Shown: positions 1 through 10,270 of the stretch, in pieces | Numbering within the stretch: the stretch's first letter is position 1 | How the letters are laid out: every line of letters begins with the position of its first letter | Source of the DNA: a bacterium | GTDB taxonomy: Bacteria > Bacteroidota > Bacteroidia > Cytophagales > Cyclobacteriaceae | DNA length: 64,000 nucleotides | Assembly: GCA_024743255.1 (NCBI GenBank) | Contig: JANSWY010000001.1 | Location: 248,001 to 312,000, forward strand | Direction of reading: 5' to 3' | Made by a program: the position numbers and the translations under genes | The notes under the pieces: generated by a model | Told to the model about the DNA's origin: nothing | Seen by the model: only the letters and a program-made list of their open reading frames with translations | The model's database searches: none

Positions 1-1199
1 AATGTTAATGGGTACAGTTTTCCTGCTACAAATGACTTATTAGCTTCATGCTCCCAAACTGCCACTGACCCATCAGGAAGTGGTGTTTCTATACCGGGTT
101 TACCACAAATAAGAATATTAGGCATTCCTGGTATTTCTTTCTTTTCAGATCCAAAACTATTCGAAACTATATAAGTATCATCCAGATCCGGTTGTAAGGT
201 TGAGGAATCCATTTGACTCGCGATTTTCGCGGGATCAAATTCCAAAGTATCACTTATGGTTTCTACATAACCATTTAATCTTACAATATCCCCGTAAACA
301 ATATACTTTCCTGCAGGAACATCTGGCATTACTACCTGGAACGTATTCGGATCAATTCTTTTAGGATGAAGGTGCGCAAATACATCTAGTGTTTCATCAC
401 GAACCATAAACATGTGCATCAACTTTCCATGGTCAGGTACCATATAACCCATTGGTAATCTATTCTTACTAATAGTCAATGTATCAAATTGAAAAGTCAT
501 TACATTTTGATCTCCCTGCTTTTCCACCCATGAGTTTGCTTCAGGAGGTCTGTACATAAATCGGTTATAGCTATCTGCCTCTGAATCCCACCAGGCTTTT
601 CCACCCATTAGAATTCCTCCAAGAACAACAAGTGCAGATATCACACCAATGGCTCTTTTACGGTTTATGTTTTTAGGTAGCTCCTCTCCTGGAGTTACTA
701 GTCCATCACTCACAGATGACCCTATGATTGTAGCCATTAGAATAACTAATAAAAGGCCTAATCCAGCAAGTAACCAACCCAGACTAGCATCCATCTCATT
801 CTGAGCGGTTGCAGAAGCCATTACAGGTACAATAGTTGTTCCTTCTCCCTCAGATCCTTTCACAGAAACTTCAATACTAGCTGTTCCACTACTCATGAAC
901 CAAACCTCTCCAGTATAATTACCCGCTGCTTCCGGATTTGGAAGCATTACATCTGCTTTTGGAGAACCTTCATCTCCTTCCCACCAGTATATTGGTGTAG
1001 CTTCGACAAGTTCTACTCCTTGTCCTGTGACGTAAATTGAAATCTCTGCAATACCCGGAATTACATCCGGAGGATTTACACTTACCAAAACTGAATATGG
1101 GCCTGCCTTTCCTTCAAAGACAACACCTGGACTCCCAACATGGGCAATTGCTGAATAACTACATATAACAGCAAGAAGAATTATAGCTATTCTTTTCAT
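1..1199 (-). CDS. Exported His/Met-rich membrane-anchored protein (C-terminus beyond left edge)
   Basis: The reading frame is open from an ATG at 1199 to the window edge, so the C-terminus is missing and about 400 residues are visible. Residues 1-19 form a signal peptide ending SYSAIA. A soluble stretch (about 20-130), possibly Ig-like as in FixH/YtkA proteins, is followed by two hydrophobic segments (about 140-160 and 183-200). A second soluble region contains DHGKLMHMFMV and FAHLHP at about 256-279. The density of His and Met there suggests metal, perhaps copper, binding; that is inference. The start overlaps the stop of the upstream membrane protein (TAATG), so the two are probably translationally coupled. 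I do not recognise a characterised family. Confidence 0.75.
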   Translation of the reverse strand, partial: MKRIAIILLAVICSYSAIAHVGSPGVVFEGKAGPYSVLVSVNPPDVIPGIAEISIYVTGQGVELVEATPIYWWEGDEGSPKADVMLPNPEAAGNYTGEVWFMSSGTASIEVSVKGSEGEGTTIVPVMASATAQNEMDASLGWLLAGLGLLLVILMATIIGSSVSDGLVTPGEELPKNINRKRAIGVISALVVLGGILMGGKAWWDSEADSYNRFMYRPPEANSWVEKQGDQNVMTFQFDTLTISKNRLPMGYMVPDHGKLMHMFMVRDETLDVFAHLHPKRIDPNTFQVVMPDVPAGKYIVYGDIVRLNGYVETISDTLEFDPAKIASQMDSSTLQPDLDDTYIVSNSFGSEKKEIPGMPNILICGKPGIETPLPDGSVAVWEHEANKSFVAGKLYPLT

Positions 1200-2395
1200 T
1201 ATCTCTTAATGTTTTTCATCCATGAACCCCATTTCATTCCAAGTCGGCTCGATAAGAATGCGAGACCACATGCTATTGCAATACCTTGTACTATTTGCAT
1301 TCCCGTGTGCATGTGCCAAGGCATAAAATCATATCTATATTGCCAATCCGGACTGCTTCCGAAGTACCAGGATTCTGTTCCAAAAAACCAGTTTCTTGCA
1401 TATTCTGACATTAGAAAATCTCCAAATGGCCATTGTACGGCAAAAATTATTAACACAACTACCGGACCTACAATCAATGCTTTCAACCAAGAGTTCTTGC
1501 CTTGCAGTTTGATCATTAACCAATCAATGGCAATTGCTGGAAATATCAAAAGCATTGGGAAGTCGAAAGGTTGATAATTTGTGACGTGGTTTCTAATTGG
1601 CCCAAGTAGTGGCTCAGCAGGAAACAATGGAAGTATCCAAACCATTAACATCATCATGACCATGTAGATTGCGGCTGTTGCTGTAGCGGCCCATTTTAGT
1701 TTTGAAGAATAAGCTACCGCTATTAAGAATAAAGGGAATAAAAAACCCGCTACCTGATAATACATGGAATGATGCATATCGTGTCTTCCTAAATATTCGG
1801 ATGCAATCGTGTAAAGTGAAACCAGCAGAAGTCCCGCTGCAACTACAAATAGAATCTTCAAATTCCTTGCGACTTTAGTTCCTTCCTCTACTCTGTTTTG
1901 CATAGATAGTGCACTAATCATCGCACCGAATTGAATCATCATCATACCTAGTGCCAAAACTGTGTGTGGTGGAGATAAGATTTGTACATCCAATCCATAT
2001 GTATTGTGCCACCAATCATCAAAAGGTGCTGAAGTCAACATTGCAATAGCTCCCCAAATACAGAACAATGCACCAAGTGATCCTTTGAATACTCCCCAAA
2101 AACTGATACTGCTTGCTTTCTCTTCTTCTGTTCCGGCAAATGAAATTTTCAATACTTTAAACCCTGAAAATATTCCCGCAATTACTGCTCCAAGGTAGAT
2201 TGAGATATGAGGAGGAGACAATAATCCATCTCTTCCAATAGATGTGTGCCAGGAGATATCCCAAATCAATCCAACTATGATGCATAATGATGCAAAAACT
2301 GAGGCATAAACATAAGTTGGGATTCTGGCTATAGCACTGACAGAACTTGCACGCTGGTTTTCAGCAAGTGAAATGTTTGTAGTAAGAGTAGTCAT
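1199..2395 (-). CDS. Polytopic membrane protein with duplicated W-H...SPPH motif
   Basis: This 398-residue protein has about nine or ten hydrophobic segments and no recognised name. It carries the same motif twice: residues 49-63 (WHTSIGRDGLLSPPH) and 129-144 (WHNTYGLDVQILSPPH), each beginning at a membrane edge and each followed by a Leu-Gly-rich helix. Further His clusters are HDMHH (205-209) and WHMHTG near the C-terminus. The repeated His/Asp pattern looks like metal ligands in an ancient internally duplicated membrane domain, which is inference. It lies 58 bp downstream of the AGMO-like hydroxylase and is coupled by TAATG to the exported His/Met-rich protein. The three genes probably form one operon. 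A perfect inverted repeat lies just upstream of the start. Confidence 0.8.
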   Translation of the reverse strand: MTTLTTNISLAENQRASSVSAIARIPTYVYASVFASLCIIVGLIWDISWHTSIGRDGLLSPPHISIYLGAVIAGIFSGFKVLKISFAGTEEEKASSISFWGVFKGSLGALFCIWGAIAMLTSAPFDDWWHNTYGLDVQILSPPHTVLALGMMMIQFGAMISALSMQNRVEEGTKVARNLKILFVVAAGLLLVSLYTIASEYLGRHDMHHSMYYQVAGFLFPLFLIAVAYSSKLKWAATATAAIYMVMMMLMVWILPLFPAEPLLGPIRNHVTNYQPFDFPMLLIFPAIAIDWLMIKLQGKNSWLKALIVGPVVVLIIFAVQWPFGDFLMSEYARNWFFGTESWYFGSSPDWQYRYDFMPWHMHTGMQIVQGIAIACGLAFLSSRLGMKWGSWMKNIKR

Positions 2396-2402
2396 TGGTT
2401 AA

Positions 2403-2428
2403 ATCATTATATCTCTAAATATAATGAT
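2403..2428 (-). repeat. Perfect 10-6-10 inverted repeat before the duplicated-motif membrane protein
   Basis: ATCATTATAT at 2403-2412 is mirrored by ATATAATGAT at 2419-2428 around a 6-nt loop. In transcript sense it begins about 8 nt upstream of the ATG at 2395, in the 58-bp gap after the hydroxylase gene. There is no T-tract, so it looks like an intercistronic hairpin (processing or translational control) rather than a terminator. Confidence 0.6.
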
Positions 2429-2453
2429 AATGCCATTAGTTACCTATAAGTGA

Positions 2454-3731
2454 TTAGGATGCCGCCAATTGTGATTTCTTCTCTATCCTCAATTCCGTTA
2501 GAACAAAAAATGATGTTATAAAAAATGAAAGCAGAAAGTAACCTAATACAATGTATGAACCGTATGATATGGTTTCATTCAACATAAACCAGTCTCCTCC
2601 CTGAAGGATAACAATTGCAATTCCAACCGCTGATTGTATTAAAGATGTGACAACCGACCACATCCTGCGATCCATTAGAGTCGTGTAATTGAAAATCATT
2701 ACTCCTAAAAACACACCATAGATCAAAGCATTGCCAGCTCCAATTGCAGCGATGTTATTGAATAAATACATCATCAATAGAAACACAATGAAGAATTGTG
2801 TCCAGGACCATAAGTGCATTGCGGTAGAAGATTTTGGATTATACTTTTCATAACCGTAAACATCTTCAATTGCATAAACAGGGTAAGTCTCTTCAACATC
2901 TTTTGGTCTCCAACCAGTGGGCATGAACCAAATTCTTAGTTTATCCCAGTAAGACCTTGCTCTCCACGCGTCCTTAACTAATAGCCACAAGTGGTTAAAA
3001 TTTATCAGAAATGGGTTCCAGGTTCTAACTGGTCTTTTCACTCCATAAACTGGCGGTACATCATCCAATTCCTCCTGAAACGTTCCAAAAAGCTTATCCC
3101 AAATAATAAATACCTGTGACATGTTTTTATCCATGTATTCTCTATTCACCGCATGATGTACTCTATGGTGTGATGGAGTGACAATAATATGCTCCAGAAA
3201 CCCCATCTTTCCGATCAACTGAGTGTGATACCAGTATTGTGCAAAAAGATGAAGTGGAGCAATTAATGCAATCACTTCATGAGGTACACCAAGAATCGCA
3301 GTTGGGATTAAAAAGAATGGTATTGTAGAGAATATTGAAGATATGGTTTGTCTTAAAGCACATGCAAGATTAAACTCTTCACTACTGTGGTGAATTATAT
3401 GCACATTCCAAAAGTAATTTACCTGATGAGCAAGTCTGTGATTCCAATAACCAGCAAAATCCAGTCCTATGAATGCCAGCACATAAACGTACCATTCGGA
3501 TTCCATAGTAAATAGTGCCAAATGTTCTTTGAACCAGGTGTATGATACGATAATAACCGTTAACCCTAAAACATCTTTGATAACATTGGTAATTCCGGAG
3601 CTCAAACTGGATAAAGTATCCATACTATGTATCACTTTTCTGTTCTTTCGCCAGGCAAAGATTCTCTCAATTAAGAGCAATGTCATGAAAAAAGGAATGG
3701 CATAATTTAGTACCGCAGCATATCTCTCCAT
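2454..3731 (-). CDS. AGMO-like fatty-acid hydroxylase superfamily membrane oxygenase
   Basis: This 425-residue integral membrane protein carries the di-iron histidine clusters of the sterol desaturase/fatty-acid hydroxylase superfamily: H98-x3-H102, H111-x2-H114-H115 and H188-H189-x2-H192-H193. The surroundings (HHSSEEFNLACALRQ at 114-128 and TPSHHRVHH at 185-193 followed by DKN and an IIWDKLFGTF segment) closely resemble, from memory, eukaryotic alkylglycerol monooxygenase (TMEM195). So does the length of about 440. AGMO cleaves the ether bond of alkylglycerols to give a fatty aldehyde, using tetrahydrobiopterin. The bacterial substrate and cofactor cannot be read from sequence. The promoter region contains a TGCATGCA element shared with the marR/beta-oxidation operon, consistent with a role in lipid oxidation. 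Confidence 0.85.
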   Translation of the reverse strand: MERYAAVLNYAIPFFMTLLLIERIFAWRKNRKVIHSMDTLSSLSSGITNVIKDVLGLTVIIVSYTWFKEHLALFTMESEWYVYVLAFIGLDFAGYWNHRLAHQVNYFWNVHIIHHSSEEFNLACALRQTISSIFSTIPFFLIPTAILGVPHEVIALIAPLHLFAQYWYHTQLIGKMGFLEHIIVTPSHHRVHHAVNREYMDKNMSQVFIIWDKLFGTFQEELDDVPPVYGVKRPVRTWNPFLINFNHLWLLVKDAWRARSYWDKLRIWFMPTGWRPKDVEETYPVYAIEDVYGYEKYNPKSSTAMHLWSWTQFFIVFLLMMYLFNNIAAIGAGNALIYGVFLGVMIFNYTTLMDRRMWSVVTSLIQSAVGIAIVILQGGDWFMLNETISYGSYIVLGYFLLSFFITSFFVLTELRIEKKSQLAAS

Positions 3732-3761
3732 TTCTACCTAAAGGTTGTTGTTTATCACCTT

Positions 3762-3793
3762 TAAAGATACAAAACAATTTTGTTATGCATGCA
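3762..3793 (-). promoter_or_regulatory. Promoter with TGCATGCA operator upstream of AGMO-like cluster
   Basis: On the minus strand, TGCATGCATAACAAA (3793-3779) is followed by TATCTTTA (3769-3762), a 7/8 match to the Bacteroidota -7 consensus TAnnTTTG. The distance from the left edge of the palindromic TGCATGCA (3786) to the -7 box (3769) is 17 bp, which places it in the -33 region. The same 15-mer, strand and layout occur before marR at 19968-20000 (16 bp). Inference: a shared MarR operator. Confidence 0.55.
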
Positions 3794-3855
3794 GAGCATG
3801 TTGAATAAGTCGCGATTTATCATTACCTTCAGGTGTACCAGAAGGAATGCAATAG

Positions 3856-4128
3856 TTGAATTCAATAGAAAATCAAGATATTGGCAGACCCGATGAGGAT
3901 CCTATCAATTGGATTGCCATTGGTTATTTTTTCGCCGTATTAGGTGGTATTGTTGGGATATTTATTGGATGGCACATTCTGATGTCGAAACCAACAGAAC
4001 CAGAGGATACGCAACGTTTTGCCTATAGTAAACGTGAAAGAAGTCATGGTCTTTGGATTTTATTCATTGGAGCAGCTTCAATGCTCTTTTGGGTATATAT
4101 CAACTTCTTTTACTTCCGTATTCGCTAA
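3856..4128 (+). CDS. Small two-TM membrane protein, conserved in Bacteroidota
   Basis: This 90-residue protein has a short acidic N-terminus (RPDEDPINW), a first membrane helix at about 19-43, a charged loop rich in Glu, Arg and His, and a second helix at about 66-87. The arrangement is familiar from hypothetical proteins of flavobacteria and cytophagales, but I know of no assigned function. It is divergent from the AGMO-like gene, with the 124-bp intergenic region carrying the TGCATGCA promoter, and only 3 bp before the GNAT gene, so those two are probably cotranscribed. Confidence 0.65.
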   Translation: MNSIENQDIGRPDEDPINWIAIGYFFAVLGGIVGIFIGWHILMSKPTEPEDTQRFAYSKRERSHGLWILFIGAASMLFWVYINFFYFRIR

Positions 4129-4131
4129 TTC

Positions 4132-4593
4132 ATGGATATTAGAATTTATAAGCTTACTGACAAAAACCTTGCACCATTTGAGCTGATGCTTCTCGCTGAC
4201 CCTTCTCGCGAGATGATAGAAGAGTATCTGGTCAAAGGAACCTGTTTTGTTGTGGAAAATGACAATGAGGATGTCATTGGGTGTTATGTGCTTAAGAGCA
4301 ATTCTCCAGTAGAAGTAGAAATTATGAACATTGCTGTGGCGGAAAGGTATCAGGGTAAGGGAGTCGGAAAACAAATGCTTGAACACGCAAACAACTATGC
4401 CAAGCAATCAGGCTACCAACAAATCGTGATCGCGACTGCAAACAGTAGTATGTACCAATTATACCTCTACCAGAAAATAGGATTTGAGATGCTTCGAATT
4501 GAGCGGGATTTCTTCGTCAATCACTATTCCGATAAAATTGAAGAAAATGGCATTCCTACAAAACACAAAGTTGTGCTGGGAAAGGATTTATAA
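4132..4593 (+). CDS. GNAT-family N-acetyltransferase
   Basis: This 153-residue protein is of normal length for a single-domain GNAT enzyme. The acetyl-CoA pyrophosphate-binding motif is visible as RYQGKGVGKQML (about 72-83), preceded by the beta-4 segment VEIMNIAV. A downstream YxxIGFE segment (YQKIGFEML) is the usual motif B region. The acceptor substrate cannot be predicted. It lies 3 bp after the small membrane protein. Its stop overlaps the stop of the convergent SMUG2-type gene by 6 bp (4588-4593), so no terminator separates the two transcripts. Confidence 0.85.
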   Translation: MDIRIYKLTDKNLAPFELMLLADPSREMIEEYLVKGTCFVVENDNEDVIGCYVLKSNSPVEVEIMNIAVAERYQGKGVGKQMLEHANNYAKQSGYQQIVIATANSSMYQLYLYQKIGFEMLRIERDFFVNHYSDKIEENGIPTKHKVVLGKDL

Positions 4594-5256
4594 ACTCAGT
4601 TTTTCCTTATAAAGGTCTAAAAACTCCTGAAGTCTTTTCCTGCGATATTGCAAGATCCATCTGGGATGAGGCAGTGCTTCTATTTTGCCAAATAATTTAT
4701 ACTTATCATTCAGGTAATTCAGATATGCGATGTTTTTGCCCTGTCCGAGGCTAAAGCAGATTTCATCATTTTGAACCAATTCGATATGCCACTTTAAATT
4801 ATTGAGCATATACTTCTCCAGAACCTTTTCCAGTTTTTTATCATCATAGTAATTGAGATTCTTCCCATCTTTCATAAAGCCAAGTGGACAAACGGAGGTA
4901 ATCAGAAACTTGGTATAAAATTCATTCGGACCTCCCAGGTTATTTATCATATCATATACGAATGTGGATGAAAGTTCTGGCTTGCGATCGAAATCATTGT
5001 CAATGCCACAGATCTCCTTTAATCTTATCGGGTCAGTAAACGGTATTCCTGTAATTCCTCCACCTAATCGTCCGGGATTGATACCTATCAAAAGTGTCCT
5101 TTTATTATTATCACTCAAATACTTCTTATAAAAACCGGAGATTGCTTCTATTACTTCGGCCTGGTCAAAAGGATACAGCAATTCTACTCCCCTTATCAGC
5201 TTTTTTGGTTTTTCTATTGTTGAATAGTATTCAATTAGTTTATCTGCTATTGTCAT
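4588..5256 (-). CDS. SMUG2-type uracil-DNA glycosylase family protein
   Basis: The 222-residue protein shows the uracil-DNA glycosylase fold signatures. LLIGINPGRLGGGITGIPF (about 55-73) corresponds to the SMUG1 active-site loop (G-[MI]-N-P-G). PHPRW (196-200) corresponds to the His-containing DNA-intercalation motif. Members of this branch (SMUG2/DUF4918) are common in Bacteroidota. The role is removal of uracil or oxidised pyrimidines from DNA. The family assignment is from recognised motifs; lesion specificity is unknown. It is a monocistronic minus-strand gene with an overlapping 3' end against the GNAT gene. Confidence 0.8.
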   Translation of the reverse strand: MTIADKLIEYYSTIEKPKKLIRGVELLYPFDQAEVIEAISGFYKKYLSDNNKRTLLIGINPGRLGGGITGIPFTDPIRLKEICGIDNDFDRKPELSSTFVYDMINNLGGPNEFYTKFLITSVCPLGFMKDGKNLNYYDDKKLEKVLEKYMLNNLKWHIELVQNDEICFSLGQGKNIAYLNYLNDKYKLFGKIEALPHPRWILQYRRKRLQEFLDLYKEKLSL

Positions 5257-5370
5257 TCCAACCTTTTTTAATGATTCTGGCTCTTAAAGATATGCCGGCG
5301 CATTTTTTAAATAATTGAAAACTGCCAACATCAGTAGAGGATGTTGGAATTTACAAAAACAAAAGAACGC

Positions 5371-6108
5371 ATGAAAAAACTCGTACTACCATTATGTCTA
5401 ATATTGGTATTTAACCTCACTTCCTGTGAAGAAGATGACGTCAGCAACATTTCCGGAGACACAAATTTTGTAATAGGTGACAATGCTTTGCTTGGCATGT
5501 CCCGTGATGAATTTGAATTAAGAGCAATCAGTGTTATTGATGATGAATTAGAATTGCATGTCTCATATTCTGGTGGATGTGAAGATCACGCATTCTCCTT
5601 AAGGTGGGATGGAACCTGGACCACTGAAGACGATGTACCCGTTACATATGTTTACATTGATCACGAGAATAAAAACGACGGTTGTGAAGCCTACTTATCT
5701 GAGACCAGAACTTTAAAGGTTGATGAAATCATCAACGATCAATTAGCAGATAATGCGATTATTAAGTTCATTAACTCCGCAGATCAGGATAGAGTAATCT
5801 ATTATAGCAAAAGTTACGAATGGGTAGAGCAATGGAGTGCTTGCGGCCTGGAATTTGAGTTGGAAGAAGCACTATGTGGTTGGGGATCATGGGGAAACTT
5901 GTGGTTTAACATATCAGATGAAGAAGGAGGTAGACAATACTTACAGCCAATAATTGTTCCCGAGGGCACAAGCACACCTCTATTGGGAAAATACAGAATT
6001 GGATTCAAATTTATGTACGGTTATCGATTTGAAGCTGGAGCCACTTGCTTCGCTTATCCTGGTCCGTGGATGCCTGTTGAAATTACTTGTATCGAAAGAG
6101 TCTTGTAA
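5371..6108 (+). CDS. Lipoprotein, unknown function (GGCEDHxF motif)
   Basis: I chose the ATG at 5371 over the one at 5341 because it gives a canonical lipoprotein signal: MKK, a hydrophobic core, and the lipobox LTSC with Cys19. The mature protein of about 227 residues contains SYSGGCEDHAFSL and several Cys residues that could form disulfides. The motif with two glycines and a Cys before a His is recurrent in short Cytophagales lipoproteins, but no function is known to me. A strong rho-independent terminator follows at 6154. Confidence 0.75.
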   Translation: MKKLVLPLCLILVFNLTSCEEDDVSNISGDTNFVIGDNALLGMSRDEFELRAISVIDDELELHVSYSGGCEDHAFSLRWDGTWTTEDDVPVTYVYIDHENKNDGCEAYLSETRTLKVDEIINDQLADNAIIKFINSADQDRVIYYSKSYEWVEQWSACGLEFELEEALCGWGSWGNLWFNISDEEGGRQYLQPIIVPEGTSTPLLGKYRIGFKFMYGYRFEAGATCFAYPGPWMPVEITCIERVL

Positions 6109-6153
6109 ATCCGTTTAAAGTGTTCCATAAGTAATGGAAATTTCTTTTCTAAA

Positions 6154-6187
6154 AAATCCTCACAGCTCGTGGGGATTTCTTTTTTTA
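6154..6187 (+). terminator. Rho-independent terminator after lipoprotein gene
   Basis: AAATCCTCAC (6154-6163) pairs with GTGGGGATTT (6169-6178) with one T-G wobble around an AGCTC loop, followed by a run of Ts to 6186. Confidence 0.85.
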
Positions 6188-6261
6188 TGTATTTTGGTCT
6201 AACTTAATTTTTTTAATCGCTCCTTACTAACTATTATCACACACTAGATAAACGAGCAAAG

Positions 6262-6657
6262 ATGATAGATCAACAACTAAAACTTTTAGTGAGATTGGCT
6301 GGCTCTGACGGAGTTATTGATGATGACGAACGAGACTTAATCCAAAATCTTGGCAATGCACATGGTATTTCCGAAGAGGAAATTAAAAATATCATGGCTG
6401 ACCCTGGAGGAGAGATCGATTACGACAGTCTGAATGAAGACGAAAGATTCGATTATCTCTATAATTTGGTGCACCTCATGAAAGTTGATGGGGAAGTTTA
6501 CAATCAGGAAGTTGAGTTCTGTGAAGGTATCGCTAAAAAGCTAGGTTACAAACTAGCTGCCATCTATGAATTATATCCACACGTTCATCCCAAAGTAAAG
6601 ATTCCAGGAGAAATTAAAACTCTAAAACAAAAAGTAAATTCATTCTTAAATAAGTAA
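6262..6657 (+). CDS. TerB-family protein
   Basis: This 131-residue soluble helical protein resembles TerB/DjlA-N domains. It has two repeats with acidic loops: RLAGSDGVIDDDERDLI at the N-terminus and HLMKVDGEVYNQEVEFC at about 72-88, which match the xADGxIxxxE pattern where metal may bind. TerB domains occur in tellurite-resistance and membrane-stress contexts; the role here is unproven. It is the first gene of a compact operon: the K+ channel gene starts 3 bp after its stop and YccF overlaps that. The context suggests an accessory or sensor role for the channel, which is inference. Confidence 0.75.
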   Translation: MIDQQLKLLVRLAGSDGVIDDDERDLIQNLGNAHGISEEEIKNIMADPGGEIDYDSLNEDERFDYLYNLVHLMKVDGEVYNQEVEFCEGIAKKLGYKLAAIYELYPHVHPKVKIPGEIKTLKQKVNSFLNK

Positions 6658-6660
6658 CGT

Positions 6661-7605
6661 ATGGCCAATTCTTTGGGTCGAATCAAAGAACAGTTCAAAG
6701 AGCTTGGTTTTGGTACCAGGGGATTCAAAGATGCAGAAAGGCTAATCAATAGAGATGGGTCTTTCAATGTTGATAAAACTGGTAGAGGTATCCAAACCTT
6801 TAGCCTGTATCACTGGCTTATTAATTTATCGTGGCTGCAATTTTTCCTCTTCGTAATGGCAGCATACGTTTTTCTAAATCTGATTTTTGCTTTCATCTAT
6901 TTCGTAATTGGCCCTGATCAAATTTCAGATCATGATACTACTTCTTCGTGGGGTGCCTTCTTTCATTGTTTCTATTTCAGTAGCCAAACTCTAACTACTG
7001 TAGGTTTCGGAAGATTAAATCCCATTGGTCATTGGGCAAGTATTGTGGCTTCTTTTGAGGCGATGGTAGGTTTGTTGTCTTTCGCTTTTGCTACTGGAAT
7101 TTTGTATGGTCGTTTTTCTAAAGCAAAGGCTAAAATTCTATTTAGTGACAATATCCTTGTTTCCCCTTATCGTGGAATCAAAGGGCTCAAATTTCGAATA
7201 GTTAATATGAGGAAGAATCACTTAATCGAAATGCAGGCCAAGGTGATTTACTCTTATCTGGAATATGAAGGTCAGGATTTAAAAAGAAGATATAAGCAAC
7301 TACCGCTGGAACTGGATTTTATTAATATGTTCCCTCTTCCATGGACTATTGTACACCCTATCGAAGAAAAAAGTCCGTTATATGGTAAAGGCATCATTGA
7401 TTTATCAAAAGAAGAAGCTGAGTTTATAGTAATCCTAAAAGGTTACGACGATACATTCAACCAGTATGTTCACCAGACATTTTCTTACAGACACGACGAA
7501 GTTGTTTTTGATTCCAACTTTGTTCCAATGTTTGATGCTGGTGGTTCTGGTAAAAGCACCGTATATTTAAATAAAATCAGCGATTACCAAAAAACTGTCT
7601 TATGA
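6661..7605 (+). CDS. Inward-rectifier (KirBac-type) potassium channel
   Basis: This 314-residue protein has the full KirBac architecture: an N-terminal slide-helix region, TM1 at about 58-84, a pore helix (about 97-111), the selectivity filter TTVGFGR at 112-118, TM2 at about 126-150, and a C-terminal Ig-like Kir domain (about 155-305). The family conducts K+ across the inner membrane as a tetramer. The filter has GFG followed by Arg rather than the common GYG, a change tolerated in some K+ channels. It sits 3 bp after the TerB-like gene and overlaps yccF by 4 nt (ATGA), so it is cotranscribed with both. Confidence 0.92.
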   Translation: MANSLGRIKEQFKELGFGTRGFKDAERLINRDGSFNVDKTGRGIQTFSLYHWLINLSWLQFFLFVMAAYVFLNLIFAFIYFVIGPDQISDHDTTSSWGAFFHCFYFSSQTLTTVGFGRLNPIGHWASIVASFEAMVGLLSFAFATGILYGRFSKAKAKILFSDNILVSPYRGIKGLKFRIVNMRKNHLIEMQAKVIYSYLEYEGQDLKRRYKQLPLELDFINMFPLPWTIVHPIEEKSPLYGKGIIDLSKEEAEFIVILKGYDDTFNQYVHQTFSYRHDEVVFDSNFVPMFDAGGSGKSTVYLNKISDYQKTVL

Positions 7606-7979
7606 ATGCTTTAGGAAATTTATTGTGGATCATATTAGGAGGATTAATAGTCTCAATTTTTTATCTGATCGGTTCACTTATTCTATTTGTTACAATCATC
7701 GGAATTCCTTTTGGAATACAGACTCTGAAAATGGGTTCGTTTGCTCTTCTACCATTTGGCAGAGAAGTGAGAGCAGGAGAAAGAATGAGTGGATGCCTCT
7801 ATTTAATATTCAATATAATCTGGGTCCTTACGGTTGGGATAGAAATAGCTATTGTACATATTGTGCTTGGCTTAATTTGCGGTATCACAATTATTGGGAT
7901 TCCATTTGCCAAGAAGCATTTTGAACTAGCAATGTTGGGAATTATGCCTTTCGGGCATGATATTGTTTCTGTTGACTAA
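7602..7979 (+). CDS. YccF domain inner-membrane protein
   Basis: This 125-residue protein contains two YccF repeats, each with a hydrophobic segment and the IIGIPFG / IIGIPFA motif (about 33-40 and 98-105). Each repeat is followed by a conserved Pro-Phe-Gly segment (LLPFGREV and IMPFGHDI). The function of YccF is unknown. In other bacteria it is a small inner-membrane protein. Its ATG overlaps the channel stop, and the next small gene starts 11 bp downstream, so it belongs to the TerB/Kir operon. Confidence 0.88.
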   Translation: MNALGNLLWIILGGLIVSIFYLIGSLILFVTIIGIPFGIQTLKMGSFALLPFGREVRAGERMSGCLYLIFNIIWVLTVGIEIAIVHIVLGLICGITIIGIPFAKKHFELAMLGIMPFGHDIVSVD

Positions 7980-7990
7980 ATTTCTAAAAC

Positions 7991-10221
<2,231 letters not shown>

Positions 10222-10270
10222 TTACATTCATTTTTGGAACATTAATTTTAACTAAAGGAGGTCACTTTTC

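Noticed and set aside
10253-10262. AAAGGAGGTC on the plus strand, an ideal Shine-Dalgarno sequence.
   Set aside because: No plus-strand start codon follows at a usable distance, and genes in this group rarely use such sites.
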